In this document: positions 25,236-36,423 of the stretch, piece by piece
Numbering within the stretch: the stretch's first letter is position 1
Layout: each line of letters begins with the position of its first letter
DNA from: Rosa chinensis
Taxonomy: Eukaryota; Streptophyta; Magnoliopsida; Rosales; Rosaceae
DNA: 64,000 nucleotides
Direction: 5' to 3'
Assembly (NCBI RefSeq): GCF_002994745.2
Contig: NC_037091.1
Location: forward strand, 13,764,501 to 13,828,500
Notes under the pieces: model-generated
The model's input: the letters and a program-made list of their open reading frames with translations, nothing else
Databases searched by the model: none
What the model was told of the DNA's origin: nothing
Translations under genes and position numbers: made by a program

Positions 25236-25676
25236 GTAGAGTTGATGCTTGTAGGCAGCAGATGATTAGATTCTTTGAGGTATGTCATTGTAATTAATGT
25301 GTTTTCCTTTAATATCTTTTTTCTTTTAAAGATGAGCTCAAACGAGATGAACATGAGTTGAAGTCAATTGAGATATATAAAGCCAATTTACAGCCCTATC
25401 CCCAAATTCACATGAACTAAATTAATAAGTTTTCAGGTACAAAATGCAGTGCACTAGCTAGCTTTCTCTATAGCATTGTAGCTAAAGTTCGTAGGAGTTG
25501 CAACTTATAACAGCTGGTTGTTGAGTTGTCTAGCTAGTAAGTCGAGGTACGCATCCAAACTTAAGTAGCATAATTATTAGTTTTTTTTCGACAAAGTAGC
25601 ATAGTTATTAGTTGCTAGTAATCAACAAATACGGTAGTTTTCCTGTTTATTCAAGAGAAGTTTGTAGGCAAACCAA

Positions 25677-26681
25677 CCCTAGCTGAGTGACTGTGGCTCA
25701 AGCCTAGCTGCACGCTTCCGTTGCGCTTAGACACCATCTTGAGCCTTGCGCACGCCTTGCGCCCAATCGTTTGTCCCTACTTCTGTGGTTGGAATTTTCG
25801 CCTGTGGTGGAGTTCGACTTGATCATTTCAATTGGATCAGAATCGTGTTCTTCTTCGCTTTGTGTGCCGGTATTAATGTTGCTTCGACACAGAAGAAGCC
25901 TTTGGAATCGGAGTAAGAGACGGCTGACCTGTGGTGAAGGTGGTGATAGCGATCTGATCGGGTTTTTCTTGAATGGTTTTGGTCGTGACTAAGTAGTGCA
26001 GGTTGTACTTCTTCCGACCAAGCAAGTTTGCAAAACAACGACATTTGCAGGATTCCGACCTTGATGTGGTGTTGGAAATGCCGGGCGCAGTCGAAAAGCT
26101 TGGCGGAGGCGGCAGCGATGGCTTGGCAAAGGTAGATGATTTATGTTGGAATTGTTCTTTGGCTGCCCCTGGGCTTTAACTTGGGCTTGGGCGTAGGTTT
26201 TTGGGCTTGTTTGGGCCTATCAAGAGCTCTGACCTTTTTAAAGGATAGGAGCTCATATTCACCTAGTTGTTTTTTTTTTTTTTTTTTTTTTCGAATAAAT
26301 GTCTATGCTAGTAAGGGTGTCTCTATGAGCCTTTGTAGAAGTGCTTCATCTTAGCGTACTACAATTACGTGCTTAGCATCTGAGATTAAGTAGTTTAGAT
26401 TGCCTACAAGGCGAGATATTATTGTTAGCATAGACTACTTTAAGCTACAATTGTTGAAACAGAGTAGTCGTTCTTGTACTATTCTTTTTATTCGTACCGA
26501 TGGAAGATTCATGCTATTTCGATGTATTTAATGTCAAATGAGTGACCTAGTTCTATGTACCACTGTGGGTACTAACACATCTTCTTGTCTGTCTATAGAT
26601 GGCAGCAGAAGGGTATGTAAGAGTCATTCTGGCTTTTGATCAATATATTGGCTACTGCCTTCTTTCAAAAAAAAAAAAAAA
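25677..26681 (+). mobile_element. Retroposon with poly(A) and 15-bp target duplication
   Basis: About 1 kb ending in an A run (26667-26681). It is flanked by TTGTAGGCAAACCAA (25662-25676) and TTGTACGCAAACCAA (26682-26696), one mismatch in 15. That is the signature of LINE-machinery insertion. The interior has no recognised protein and includes a 22-nt T run near 26270. It is most likely a 5'-truncated LINE or a processed transcript. From 26697 to 27022 nothing else is seen. Confidence 0.7.
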
Positions 26682-27639
26682 TTGTACGCAAACCAATCAT
26701 AATGAATAAAAAGAGACTCCAGAGAAATTTGTATAAGAGGCAACTGATCATAATCTATTAAAAAAAGACTTCAGAATTCTTAAACTAATTAATCATAATC
26801 TATATATAAAAATTTCAATTATTGGGATCTCTTGTACATGATTGCTTTATATACTTGGGAGCCCTTCTAATGAGGACTACTATAATAAGGACTAGTAAAG
26901 AACTTTATTGTTACACCTATTTTTCTAACTATCGATTTGCGGAAATGTGTAGAAAAGTATATCTAACAATAAAGTCTTCAACTCCTCTATTTTGATGGAG
27001 AGGACATGGTGGTGTCCTGATCATGGGTTTCAACCCTTCCCCCTCCTCTGTTTTGATGGATAATATTCTATTTTGGAATGCTCGTGGGGCTGGAAGTGAT
27101 AAGTTTAGATCTGCTATTCAAGATCTTGTGAAAACGCATAGAGTTGATATCCTGATTATTTGTGAGCCTAGAGTACAGTTTAAAAAAAACAATAAATTTT
27201 CTCCTAAATTTGGGTGTCTTTGACTTTAAAGTTGTTGAATCTATGGGTTTCTTTGGTGTCATTTGGCTTCTATGGAATAAAAATAAAGAGAAATGATCAT
27301 TTACCCAATTTTAGTTTAAAAATTGCCCACTTATCCAAACACTCTAAGAGATTGCTCACTTACCCAAACACTCTAAGAGATTATTTCCCTAATACCCAAT
27401 TAAGTATTTTTTTAATTCTTTTTTATTTATTTTTGGGACAATTTTGCCCTCTCCTTCTTTGTCACTTAGTGAGAGAAGTCATAGGAGACCTTGCGGGACT
27501 CCGGTGACCAATGGCCGGCCGGGGACTCCGGTGATGGACTCTGGCGACCGGTGACCGAAATCAGGCGACCGGTCACCGGAATCCCGAATCCGACAACCGG
27601 ACTAGTGACCGGATTTTGGCGTATGTTTTTATTGCCCTC

Positions 27640-27960
27640 TAATAATGTCTAGTAATCATATTATTGCCCCCCAATAACAAGTTTATTAGGGATCAATAAT
27701 TAATGAAAAATGAAGATGTTTATAATTTTGAAAGTTTTAGTAGAGTTATCCAAATAAATAATCTTATTATTGCCTCATAATAATCTTATTATTGCCCCCT
27801 AATAATCTTATTATTACTCCGCAATAATCTTATTATTGCCCCAATAAACATTTTATTGCCCCCCAATAATCTTTTTACTGCCCTCCAATAATCATATTAT
27901 TATCTTCCAATAATCGTTTTATTCCCCACTGATGATCTTATTATTGCCCAACCAAATCAT
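27640..27960. repeat. Degenerate AATAAT/ATTGCCCC minisatellite in the Pack-MULE
   Basis: About a dozen imperfect 20-25 bp units of the form TAATCTTATTATTGCCCCC, with small length changes. The preceding 27500-27620 has repeated CCGGTGACCGG-like words. Non-coding. Confidence 0.7.
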
Positions 27961-28249
27961 AATAAACAAAACAATCACTGCTAGCAACATCCCATATTGA
28001 AATTGGCCAATTTTTTGGAGAAACAAACCACCGCAACAACCATTGGAGGCCTCCTACGCATTTGACCAGAAAGAGGGGAAAAAACAAAAACAAAAAAAAG
28101 AAAGAAAAAAGAAGAAGAGAAGCCTGAACGACGGCGTCAGAGCCCCGACCCGGAGCAAAGCCCAGACCTGAACTGTGGCTGCTGCGTGGAGCTTTAGATG
28201 ACGACCCTGGAGTGGTGGCGGAGCATAGGAGGTTTTCTTCTCATGGCAG

Positions 28250-28412
28250 CGGTGCTCGCAATCAGAGATGCAGTCGAGGTCAAGCATCTCGCCGCGGAGC
28301 TTGTCGGGTATGGCGTCGACGAGGACGAGCTTCGGAGGTCCTGGGTTAGGATGGTTTGGGCGATGGCCTTGTTAATGTTGCCAGACTCTTCTTCTTCTTC
28401 TTCTCCGGTGAC
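28250..28412 (-). pseudogene. Second captured LDH fragment (tandem copy)
   Basis: Repeats part of 28493-28610 about 212 bp away with the same words (AIAQTILTQDL; LVLVDAIPDKLRGEMLDLD) and the same frame break. The duplication is flanked by CTTCTT repeats, suggesting slippage or unequal exchange after capture. Confidence 0.7.
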
Positions 28413-28492
28413 AATAAAACGATGGCAATAAAATGATTATTGGAAGAGACCTTGTCGGACTCTTCTTCTTCTTCTTCTCTAGTGACCAGTGG

Positions 28493-28745
28493 TCAAGCAT
28501 CTCGCCGCGGAGCTTGTTGGGTATGGCGTCGACGAGGACGAGCTTTGGAGGTCCTGGGTTAGGATGGTCTGGGCAATGGCCATGCCAACGTTGCCGGCAT
28601 AGATGACGGAGATCTTAGTCTGGCCGTTGGAGGAGGAGGGAGGGGCGGCGCCGTGGATGGGCTTGAAGAAGGCATGGGTTAGGTCTAGGCCTCCGGGGCC
28701 GGGGGAAGAAGCAGAAGTGTTTTTGCCAAGAGAGTCTGAGACGAG
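28493..28745 (-). pseudogene. Captured L-lactate dehydrogenase exon fragment (N-terminal)
   Basis: On the minus strand: NTSASSPGPGGLDLTHAFFK, then KPIHGAAPPSSNGQTKISVI, then YAGNVGMAIAQTILTQDL. This is the start of plant LDH: a Ser-rich leader, then the NAD-binding Rossmann strand, where the usual GAGNVG reads YAGNVG. The frame then shifts before LVLVDAIPNKLRGEMLD. It is GC-rich compared with its surroundings and sits inside MULE ends, so it is a transduplicated fragment, not a gene. Confidence 0.75.
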
Positions 28746-29841
28746 TTGAGAGAAAGAGAGAGAGAAATCGGTGAGGGGGAGGAGAGAGAGAATAGATCGA
28801 AGAAGGGAGGGGGGAGAGAGAGAGAGAGATGAGTATAATTTATTAATTAAAATGAGGGCAATACTGTCAATAGATGTTAGATTGGGTAAATGAGGTTAAA
28901 AAACTCTTAGTGCAGTAAGTGGGCAATTCTTAAGCTGAAATTGGGTAAGTGGTCACGACCCCTAAAAATAAAGTTAGTATTAGCACTGTTGACTTTACAT
29001 TTCAATCAATCACTGTGAAAGTTACTGATGTTGGAAATCATAGCTGGCTTTTGTCTAGTATTTATGCTAGTCCATGCAACACTGCTAGAAGTTCTTTGTG
29101 GCCCTATTTGGATGACTTAGCTCGAAAAGTTCCTTTACCATGGATTCAAGTAGGTGACTTTGATGAACTTCTTTCTTATGCTAATAAGATTGGTGGGGCT
29201 GCTATAAGAAGGTTTGGTGGGTTCAGAGATTGGGTCTGCAAAGTGGTGTTATTGATATGGGTTATCAAGGTGCTGATTATACTTAGACAACTAGCTAGGT
29301 TAAGGAGAGGTTAGATAGAAGCTTTTGCTCTGATGATTGGCGTTTTCTATTTCCTGATGCTTGTGTAGTTCATCTGGCAAGAATGCAATCGAATCATTGT
29401 CCTATTCTCATTAGATGGAAACCTGATAATAGAAACTCTAGAATTAACACTCCTTTTCGTTTCCAGGCTATGTGGATCCAACATGGTGACTACTGCAAGG
29501 TTGTTTCTAATACTTGGAATGGTATTAATGGGAATGCTATGGAGAAAACAAGAACCCTAGCTTCTACCTTATTTGACTGGAATAAGAATATTTATGGTAA
29601 CATTTTCATAAGAAAGAGAAGACTATTGGCAAGGCTATGTGGATTCAAAGAAATATGGGTAGAAGATCAAATAAGTTTCTGCAAAACCTTGAGAAGGATC
29701 TAATATCTCAATAAGAGTAAATAAGGGATGATGAGGCTATTTTCTGGAGACAGAAATATAGGGATAAGTGGCTTCAAGATGGATATCGAAACACAAAATT
29801 TTTTCATCTAACCACCATGATTAGAAAAAGGAATAACCACC

Positions 29842-32800
29842 ATGATCAAAAGGAGAAGGAATAAAATTGATGGTTTATTTAATGCTGATGGAGTTTGGTC
29901 TAATGATCCCTCTACTATGAAAGTAATTGCTAGAGATTTTTTTCTTAATCTATTTGCAGCCGAAGAGAGACCTGATTTGAGATTCCATATTCCCTTTCTT
30001 TTCCCAACTATTAGTCCACATGACCTACAATGGATGGACAGATCTGTAACTATGACTAACGTACAAACTGCTTGGTTCAAGATTGGTGGATTCAAAGCTC
30101 CAGGTGTTGATGTTTTTCCTGCTCTTTTCTTCCAGAAACACTAGGACTGGTGTGCCAAAGATATCTTCAATGTGGTTAGCAATGCTTTCAATACTGGTGA
30201 GATCCCTAGCTAATGGCTTGAATCATACTCTCATTACGCTCGTGCCAAAAACTCAAGGGCCCCAACATATGCAACTTTTTAGACCAATTAGTCTTTGGTG
30301 CACCATTTATAAAATTATATCAAAAATCATTGTGCATAGAATTAACCTTTGATGCACAAATGGATTAGTCCTAACCAGGTAAGCTTTGTACCGGGTAGAA
30401 AAATTGCTGATAATATTGTGATTGCACAAGAATTATGTGGTGACCTGAGAGAGGGGTCCCACAGCGCCACGACCCCGAGCCAATGAGAAACCGACATATC
30501 ACGAATGATATCCCGATGACTCATCAACCCAAAACCGCAAGGCCTTTTGGGTTTAGTTTGTTGGTTTACAAAATATTTTCTTTGGGCAAATCATCTAGCA
30601 ACCGAATAGCATATTTTCAAAAGCGGAATTTAAAGTGGGCTAAAGGATTTGGGCTTACAATAGGAGCCCAATTTGGAAAATAACAAATCACTAAGTAAAT
30701 ACAAGTATGAGAGACGAGCCCTAGGGTTACGGGTCTCCCGAAATTTTGTAAATAAGCTAGTAGAAAACAAATAAATAAATAAAAAGTAAATAAATAAGTT
30801 ACTTCAAAATCCGATAAGGGACCAAAACCTTCTTTTAATAAAGTCAAAGAGGAATGCGCCAAGCCGGGCCATGTGCCTCCTCTGTACGCTCTCGACCACA
30901 TGCTCGAAACCTGCACACTGTTGTAGGGCCGACCCAACCATACTAGGTTTGAAAAATAATATACTTGGAAAATATTTACTACATAATATTGTGCACGTTT
31001 ATCGAAAATACTTTAAAAAGAGGCAACTACAAACATTTATTCTCTTTTATAAAACATACGCATCATGCTTCACACAACTTGGAGCTCCGAGATACTTACC
31101 TGCTGGCTACTCTAAAACAATTGGTGACTGGCTCGATTCGTCATCCTTCGAGAACCAACCAACTACTCTGTAGTGCTTCTGACTACAAATAGTGAAAATG
31201 TCCATTTCCTAGCCCTAAGTGTCCTATGGCTGGTTCACCGTCAGTACTTACCTTTTCCTTGACGTACATAGAAGCACAGCCACCTCCGGAGGTTCACGGT
31301 TATCAACACCGTGGGATGCCTAGGAATTAACGTGTTTAGGTCCTATTCACTTTCAGGTCACAAGTACAAACATACAATGGGTACAGTATCTCAACATACA
31401 AGTCTAGCCTCGGTTTTCGCAATCAGCAATTATCAGTTACGCAAACATAGATATCACGAGGCGTCGACTGATGAACAACCAAAAACGTATTTGCAGGCAA
31501 CATACTATCATACTAGAGCATTCCACATATAGAAAAGTCTCTAACAAGGAAGAGACAACTCACCCTACCTGCAATTGGAGTGCTCGCCCAAACTTAGCTT
31601 CGTTTCCAACTTTCGATACTTCTTCCAATTTCACGTGCACACGCTCGAGTCCTTTAACAAAAATTATATCCGATAAGTAATTAATTCATAACTCACTTTA
31701 AAATTCACCAAATAACCCATGATCGATAATTATTAGAAACCATTCCGAACAATTCAGTTAGAATTGTAAGCTCATTCGAGATATGGTGATCATATTTCTT
31801 TCGATAATATAGTTCGGGTTAAATATTTGATGCCATTATCTAGCATTCCTTTCTTAAGCAACAAATACACTTACCATTCCCAAATAATCCAAGTGAAATG
31901 GCATTTGAACCATTTGAGATATGGTGATTATACTTAGCACCTTGACCTTCATTTCTTTACCCTTTTTACTTTAAGAAAACAAATGGCAATTTCCATTCCC
32001 GAACATTCTACTAAATAAATTTCTCTCAATTTTCGGGACATAGAGAAATTAACAAAGCTATGATCCGAAATTAAATTTTAGGTCAACTTCTTAGACCTTT
32101 CTATTTTCTTGGTATACCTTAGCTTCCTTAATTTCCCTTTTAATCGTCAAAGTATTTACTAAACGAACTTCTTATTAAGTTCGGCCCAATAATCATTAGC
32201 CAATATAACTTCATTTCGGATACCAATTCCTTATGAACTTGAGCAATTTACATTTTCGTTAACAATAACCAACTCACTTCTTTCTTACAACCGTGGTATC
32301 CGAAATGATAGTTATAGACATTCTTATTTTACATTTCAATGTTGATAACGAATTTTTGCTAATTCACAAGACCAATTTCCTCTATACTAAACTGATTTCA
32401 TCCTTTTCCACTATCATGCAAAGTTTCCTACACCATTCAAACAACACCTACCACTTTCATTTCGAACGTTCTACAAAAATAGAACTTCACCAAGTACATG
32501 CAATATACGGCAAGATAGTTTCAAGTGCCCAGACCCTTATCATTCTTCTTTTCAGATTCAGAGATCAATTCTTCAATGCAACAAGTCACCACCACAATCG
32601 TTTTAACACCTAAGGCACCAAAGGATTAACAACCAACCACTGACCAATCTTGTAACCAAAACAGAGTCTGCTTTTAAACCTTACCATTTCCGATTCAAAT
32701 CTAAACTGACCCAACAATTCCTTCTTCTCCAAAATCTTCAAAAACGCAGATTCCACAAACCTTATACTCCAAATTAAACAACATGTTATTAAGGTTCACT

Positions 32801-35340
32801 CTACTCAAACCAGAAGCTCCGGCTAAAGAGAAATCACTAAATTACCTAACCGAGAAGTCCTGAAAATCCGGCAACCGTGAAAGGCGGAGCTACGGTGGTC
32901 CATGCACCAGTGGTGGCGGGTGCGGCGTCTCTGGTTGGAACCAGAGATTGAAACTATGGGGTTTTGGTGGTTGACAAGGCTCTGATTCCGATTAGGGAAG
33001 TCGTTGAGCTCAATTCGAGTTGGAAATTGGAGATCGAAGGCATGCAGAGTTGAGACCTCTGGTGATGCTTGAACGGTATCGTCAGGCGTCAGCGGCAAAG
33101 AGGAGTTTCTGGGTTTTGCTTCGCTTTGCTTGCTGAGTAGAATGACGGTGGCGAAAGGGCAAGGAAATCACCCGAAACCGGCGAGGGTCGAGGAACATTG
33201 GCATCGCACCCTTGGGTTGTCGCTTATGGAGGCTGCCGGCAGTGCATGTCGATGGTGAGGCTTGGGCTTTGGTTGGGTTTAGGTGCTGTGTCGATTGGGG
33301 GTGGCAGTGACGTTGTATGGTGGCCAGAGATGGTGTTCTCCGGTGATTGCAGAGGGAAGAAGAAGAAAAGGATAGGGGACGGGGAGAGAGAGAGGGACGC
33401 GGCCAAGAGAGGAGAGAGGAAGAGAATAGGATTTTAGGGTTTTCTCCTTGTTAACTTTCCATTTATACTTATGTAAGTGAAATACCCACTTTGCCCTTGC
33501 GACGAATTAAAAAACTCCTCTAGCCAACTGCTTTCGGTTTTGGACTCGTAACTTTTTTTTTATTCGTTTTTCGTTGGAAACTTCCTAAGTTAATTCTCGA
33601 TTTCGTCATAGGCCCAAAACTCGATCTCGTAAAAACTCAAAATCCAAAACTTTGTTACAACTCAATTTATCGTCTTCGAAACTTCAACAAATGGTCGCCT
33701 CACTAAACTTTTGTAACCTTCTAGGCCCAAATGAAAGAATCTCGGCCCAAACTATCATAAGGCCTAATAGGTGGTCTCGACACTAAAACAATCTCCGAAA
33801 TCGATTTCTTCACTTAAATCACCTTGCGAAAATCTTATTAGCAAAAAATTACCTTCAAAAATTGAACAAAATTTTCAGGGGCTCACAAATTAATTCATAA
33901 ATGCAGGAATACTAAGGGAAAGAAGGGCTTCTTGGCTTGGAAAATTGATTTATCTGAGGCATATGATAAGCTGAATTAGCAGTTTATTGAACAAGTTTTG
34001 TCTGAAGTGCAAATTCCTCTGAAGCTAGTCAAGCTAATCATGAGTTGCATTACTTCTACTAGCTATCAAATCATTGTCAATGGAGAATTAATTGAAACCT
34101 TTGTGGGTGGAAGAGGCATTAGGCAAGGAGACCCTTTATCCCTTTACATTTTTGTGTTATGTGTGGAGAGATTGTCCCACCTCATTAATTTCTGCTATAG
34201 AGGTAAATCAATGGAAACCTGTTCCTTCTTCTCCAACTAGTCCCTATTTTTCCCACCTTTTCTTTGCTGTTGATCTTATCTTATTCTCTTAGGCTAGTAT
34301 TCAACAAGCTCATGTTCTAAAGCAATGTGTGGATTTGTTATGTAGTTTATCTGGCCAAACCGTCAATTTTGAAAAGTCTATGGTTTATTATTCTCCTAAT
34401 GTCGTGAGTGAATTTGCCAAGGAAATTAGCACTATTTGTGGTTCTCCTCTGACCAAGGATTTGGGAATGTACCTTGGAATGCCTTGGTTCACTCTAGAGT
34501 AACAAAGAACACCTATGCTTCAATTCTTGATAAAGTCCAAGCTAGATTAGCTAGTTGGAAAAGTAAAACCCTCACTATGGCTGGCAGATTAACTCTTATC
34601 CAAGCCGTCACTGCTACAATACCCCTTTATGCTATGTAAACAACAAAACTCCATGCTCACATCCTTAATAGTTTGGATAAACTCAATAGGGATTTCCTTT
34701 GGGGAGACACTGCTCAAAATAGAAAAGTTCATCTCACTAACTGGAATGCTGTTTGCAGGTCAAAAGAATGTGGTGGATTAGGAATCAAAAAGGTTGCAGA
34801 TATAAATAAAGCTTTGCTTGCTAAGGCAAGCTGGAGATTAACTCAAGGTGATAATGGCCTTTGGTGCAGGCTATTAAGAGAAAAATATATTCGAGCTGAT
34901 TCGATTCTAAAGCAAGACTACCAAAAACCAAAAAATTGCTCTAGCACTTGGTATGGAATTTGTTATGGTGCTGATCTCCTAAGGCATGGGCTATATTGGA
35001 GAGTTGGGAATGGTGCTACTATAAAATTCTGGCATGAACGTTGGTCCCCGTGTGGCATTATTAGTCAATCTATTAATATCCCTACTCACATGGATGATAA
35101 TGTTGTTGTTCAAGACTTCTGGAATAATGGTGATTGGAATATGATCTTGCTTCAAAGGTGTCTTCCTGCTGATCTTATTAATAAAATCACTTGTATTCCC
35201 ATCTCTCTTTCTAATGACCCTGACAAGCTCATGTGGGGAGGAACTTCTTCAAGCAATTTCTCAGTCAAGTCAGCCTACCAACTGTTATGTGAAGGTCAAG
35301 ATCATATTGCTAGGAGGTGGAAAGCAATCTAGAAGTTCAA
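29842..35340 (+). pseudogene. LINE reverse transcriptase and zf-RVT region (interrupted)
   Basis: Blocks in order: GLFNADGVWSNDPSTMKVIA, FKAPGVDVFPALFF, LFRPISLWCTIYKIISKI, then after the solo [25 protein letters not shown], and FAVD at about 34269 where active enzymes have (F/Y)ADD. Next come CGGLGIKKVADINKALLAK and the zf-RVT segment to about 35330. The catalytic Asp loss plus stops (after NRINL, YDKL and others) show it is non-functional. Confidence 0.85.
30436..33887. mobile_element. Solo LTR (3.45 kb) in the LINE
   Basis: Begins TGTGGTGACC, ends GGGGCTCACA, and is flanked by AATTA on both sides (30431-30435, 33888-33892). No gag-pol, second LTR, polypurine tract or primer site is seen, so it is a solo LTR. 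The length and TGTGGTGACC start suit long-LTR Ty3/gypsy (Tat/Ogre-like) elements; that lineage is inference. The interior 30446-33877 has no recognised gene. Confidence 0.75.
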
Positions 35341-35474
35341 TGTGCCACCCAAAATTAAAAATCTTTCTTTGGATGGTTTTATAGGGAAGAATCTTAACTA
35401 ATGAGCAACAATACAAAAGGCACATTGTTGGAAATCCCTTCTGTCATTATTTTGCTAACCAAGAAGAAACTCTT

Positions 35475-36326
35475 GTGCATATGTTTAGAGACTGTGTGAG
35501 AGCTAAACAGGTATGGAATTCTATCAAGATCCCTATGTCAGTGAGACTTACTTTTTCCTTGGATTGGAATGGATGGCTTTATGCTAACTTATTTCAAAAA
35601 AACGCGAGATTTCAAGAATTTCCTTGGAACTCTATCTTCATTTTCTGCTGCTGGTATATATGGAAATGGAGATGTAAGGGTATATTCGAACAAAATTTTT
35701 GTGCTCCCCACAATATTTCTGAAGTAATTGTTGGTTATGCTTCTGAGTATTTTAAAGCTACTTGTAAACCAGTGACTCAAAGAACTTTACAGATTGAGTT
35801 GTTATCATGGGTTAGGCCTGTGAATAATCTCTTCAAACTTAATGTAAATGGTTCTAAAACTAGTGCTGGAAGTATTGGCTCATAAGCTCTCATTAGGGAC
35901 TCTTCTAGGATTTGGATTAGTGGATTTATGTGCAACATTGGTTATGGAGAAGTGCTGCAGGCAAAGGCTTGGGGATTATTTTATGGTTTGAAACTTGCAC
36001 TTGATGCTTCTATCACTCAACTTGACGTGGAATTCAACTCTTCTGTGCTAGTCCAACTCGTCAAACAAGAAGACATTGCTCTTCATCCCTTGGGAACTTT
36101 ACTGAGAAATTGTCAACAGCTATTGCAGCTCTTCTCTTATGTCCAGGTTAATCACGTTAGTAGAGAGAAGAATATGGCAGCTGATGCTCTGGCCAAAGCT
36201 AGTGTTTCAAACTCACTGGGAATTTGCATCCTTCAAAGTCCCCATTATACCTTTGTGATTAATATTCTTCTTGATGACATCGTTGGTGTTGTTCGATCTA
36301 GAGTGACCATTGGCACCGATAGCTAG
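35475..36326 (+). pseudogene. LINE RNase H domain
   Basis: Ends the LINE polyprotein. RNase H reads LNVNGSKTSAGSIGS (usual LNVDGS, first catalytic Asp now Asn), a stop, then QAKAWGLFYGLKLALDASI, VEFNSS and VSREKNMAADALAKAS, with stop at 36324-36326. An A-rich tail follows 40 bases later. Confidence 0.8.
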
Positions 36327-36423
36327 TTTTCTTTTGTTTCTTTGCTTGGGCCTCTGGTCCCCATTATACAAAAAAAATAAAAAATAAAAAATAAAAAATA
36401 AAAAATATATAATAATAATAAGG

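Larger units (their letters stand above)
27289..28963. mobile_element. Pack-MULE (Mutator-like) with captured LDH fragments
   Basis: Exact 10-bp target duplication AAAAATAAAG (27279-27288 and 28964-28973) and roughly 60-bp terminal inverted repeats. Shared core words in the two ends are TTACCCAATTT, AATTGCCCACTTA and CTAAGAG. No transposase is present. The interior has an AT-rich tandem array and a GC-rich block holding two fragments of a lactate dehydrogenase exon. Confidence 0.82.
27056..29330 (+). pseudogene. LINE endonuclease domain (interrupted)
   Basis: Exonuclease-endonuclease-phosphatase fold that nicks target DNA. MDNILFWNARGAGSDKFRS opens near 27056. After the nested MULE it resumes at 28974 with VSISTVDFTFQSITVKV, SIYASPC and IQVGDFDELLS (the GDFN motif reads GDFD). 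Frame breaks occur near 27215 and 29240. Confidence 0.8.
27023..36420 (+). mobile_element. L1-type LINE, inactive, with two nested insertions
   Basis: A non-LTR retrotransposon whose ORF2-type polyprotein runs endonuclease, reverse transcriptase, zf-RVT, RNase H, then an A-rich (AAAAAT)n tail at 36369-36410. It is split by a Pack-MULE (27289-28963) and a solo LTR (30436-33887). Removing both, with one copy of each target duplication, rejoins the reading in frame at WNKNK/VSIST and IAQEL/IHKC. Several stops and shifts make it dead. The 5' limit is uncertain and the 3' tail runs into (TAA)n DNA and the viral locus. Confidence 0.88.

Noticed and set aside
28054..28745. A functional lactate dehydrogenase gene
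   Set aside because: Only first-exon pieces, duplicated and frameshifted, lie within MULE ends.
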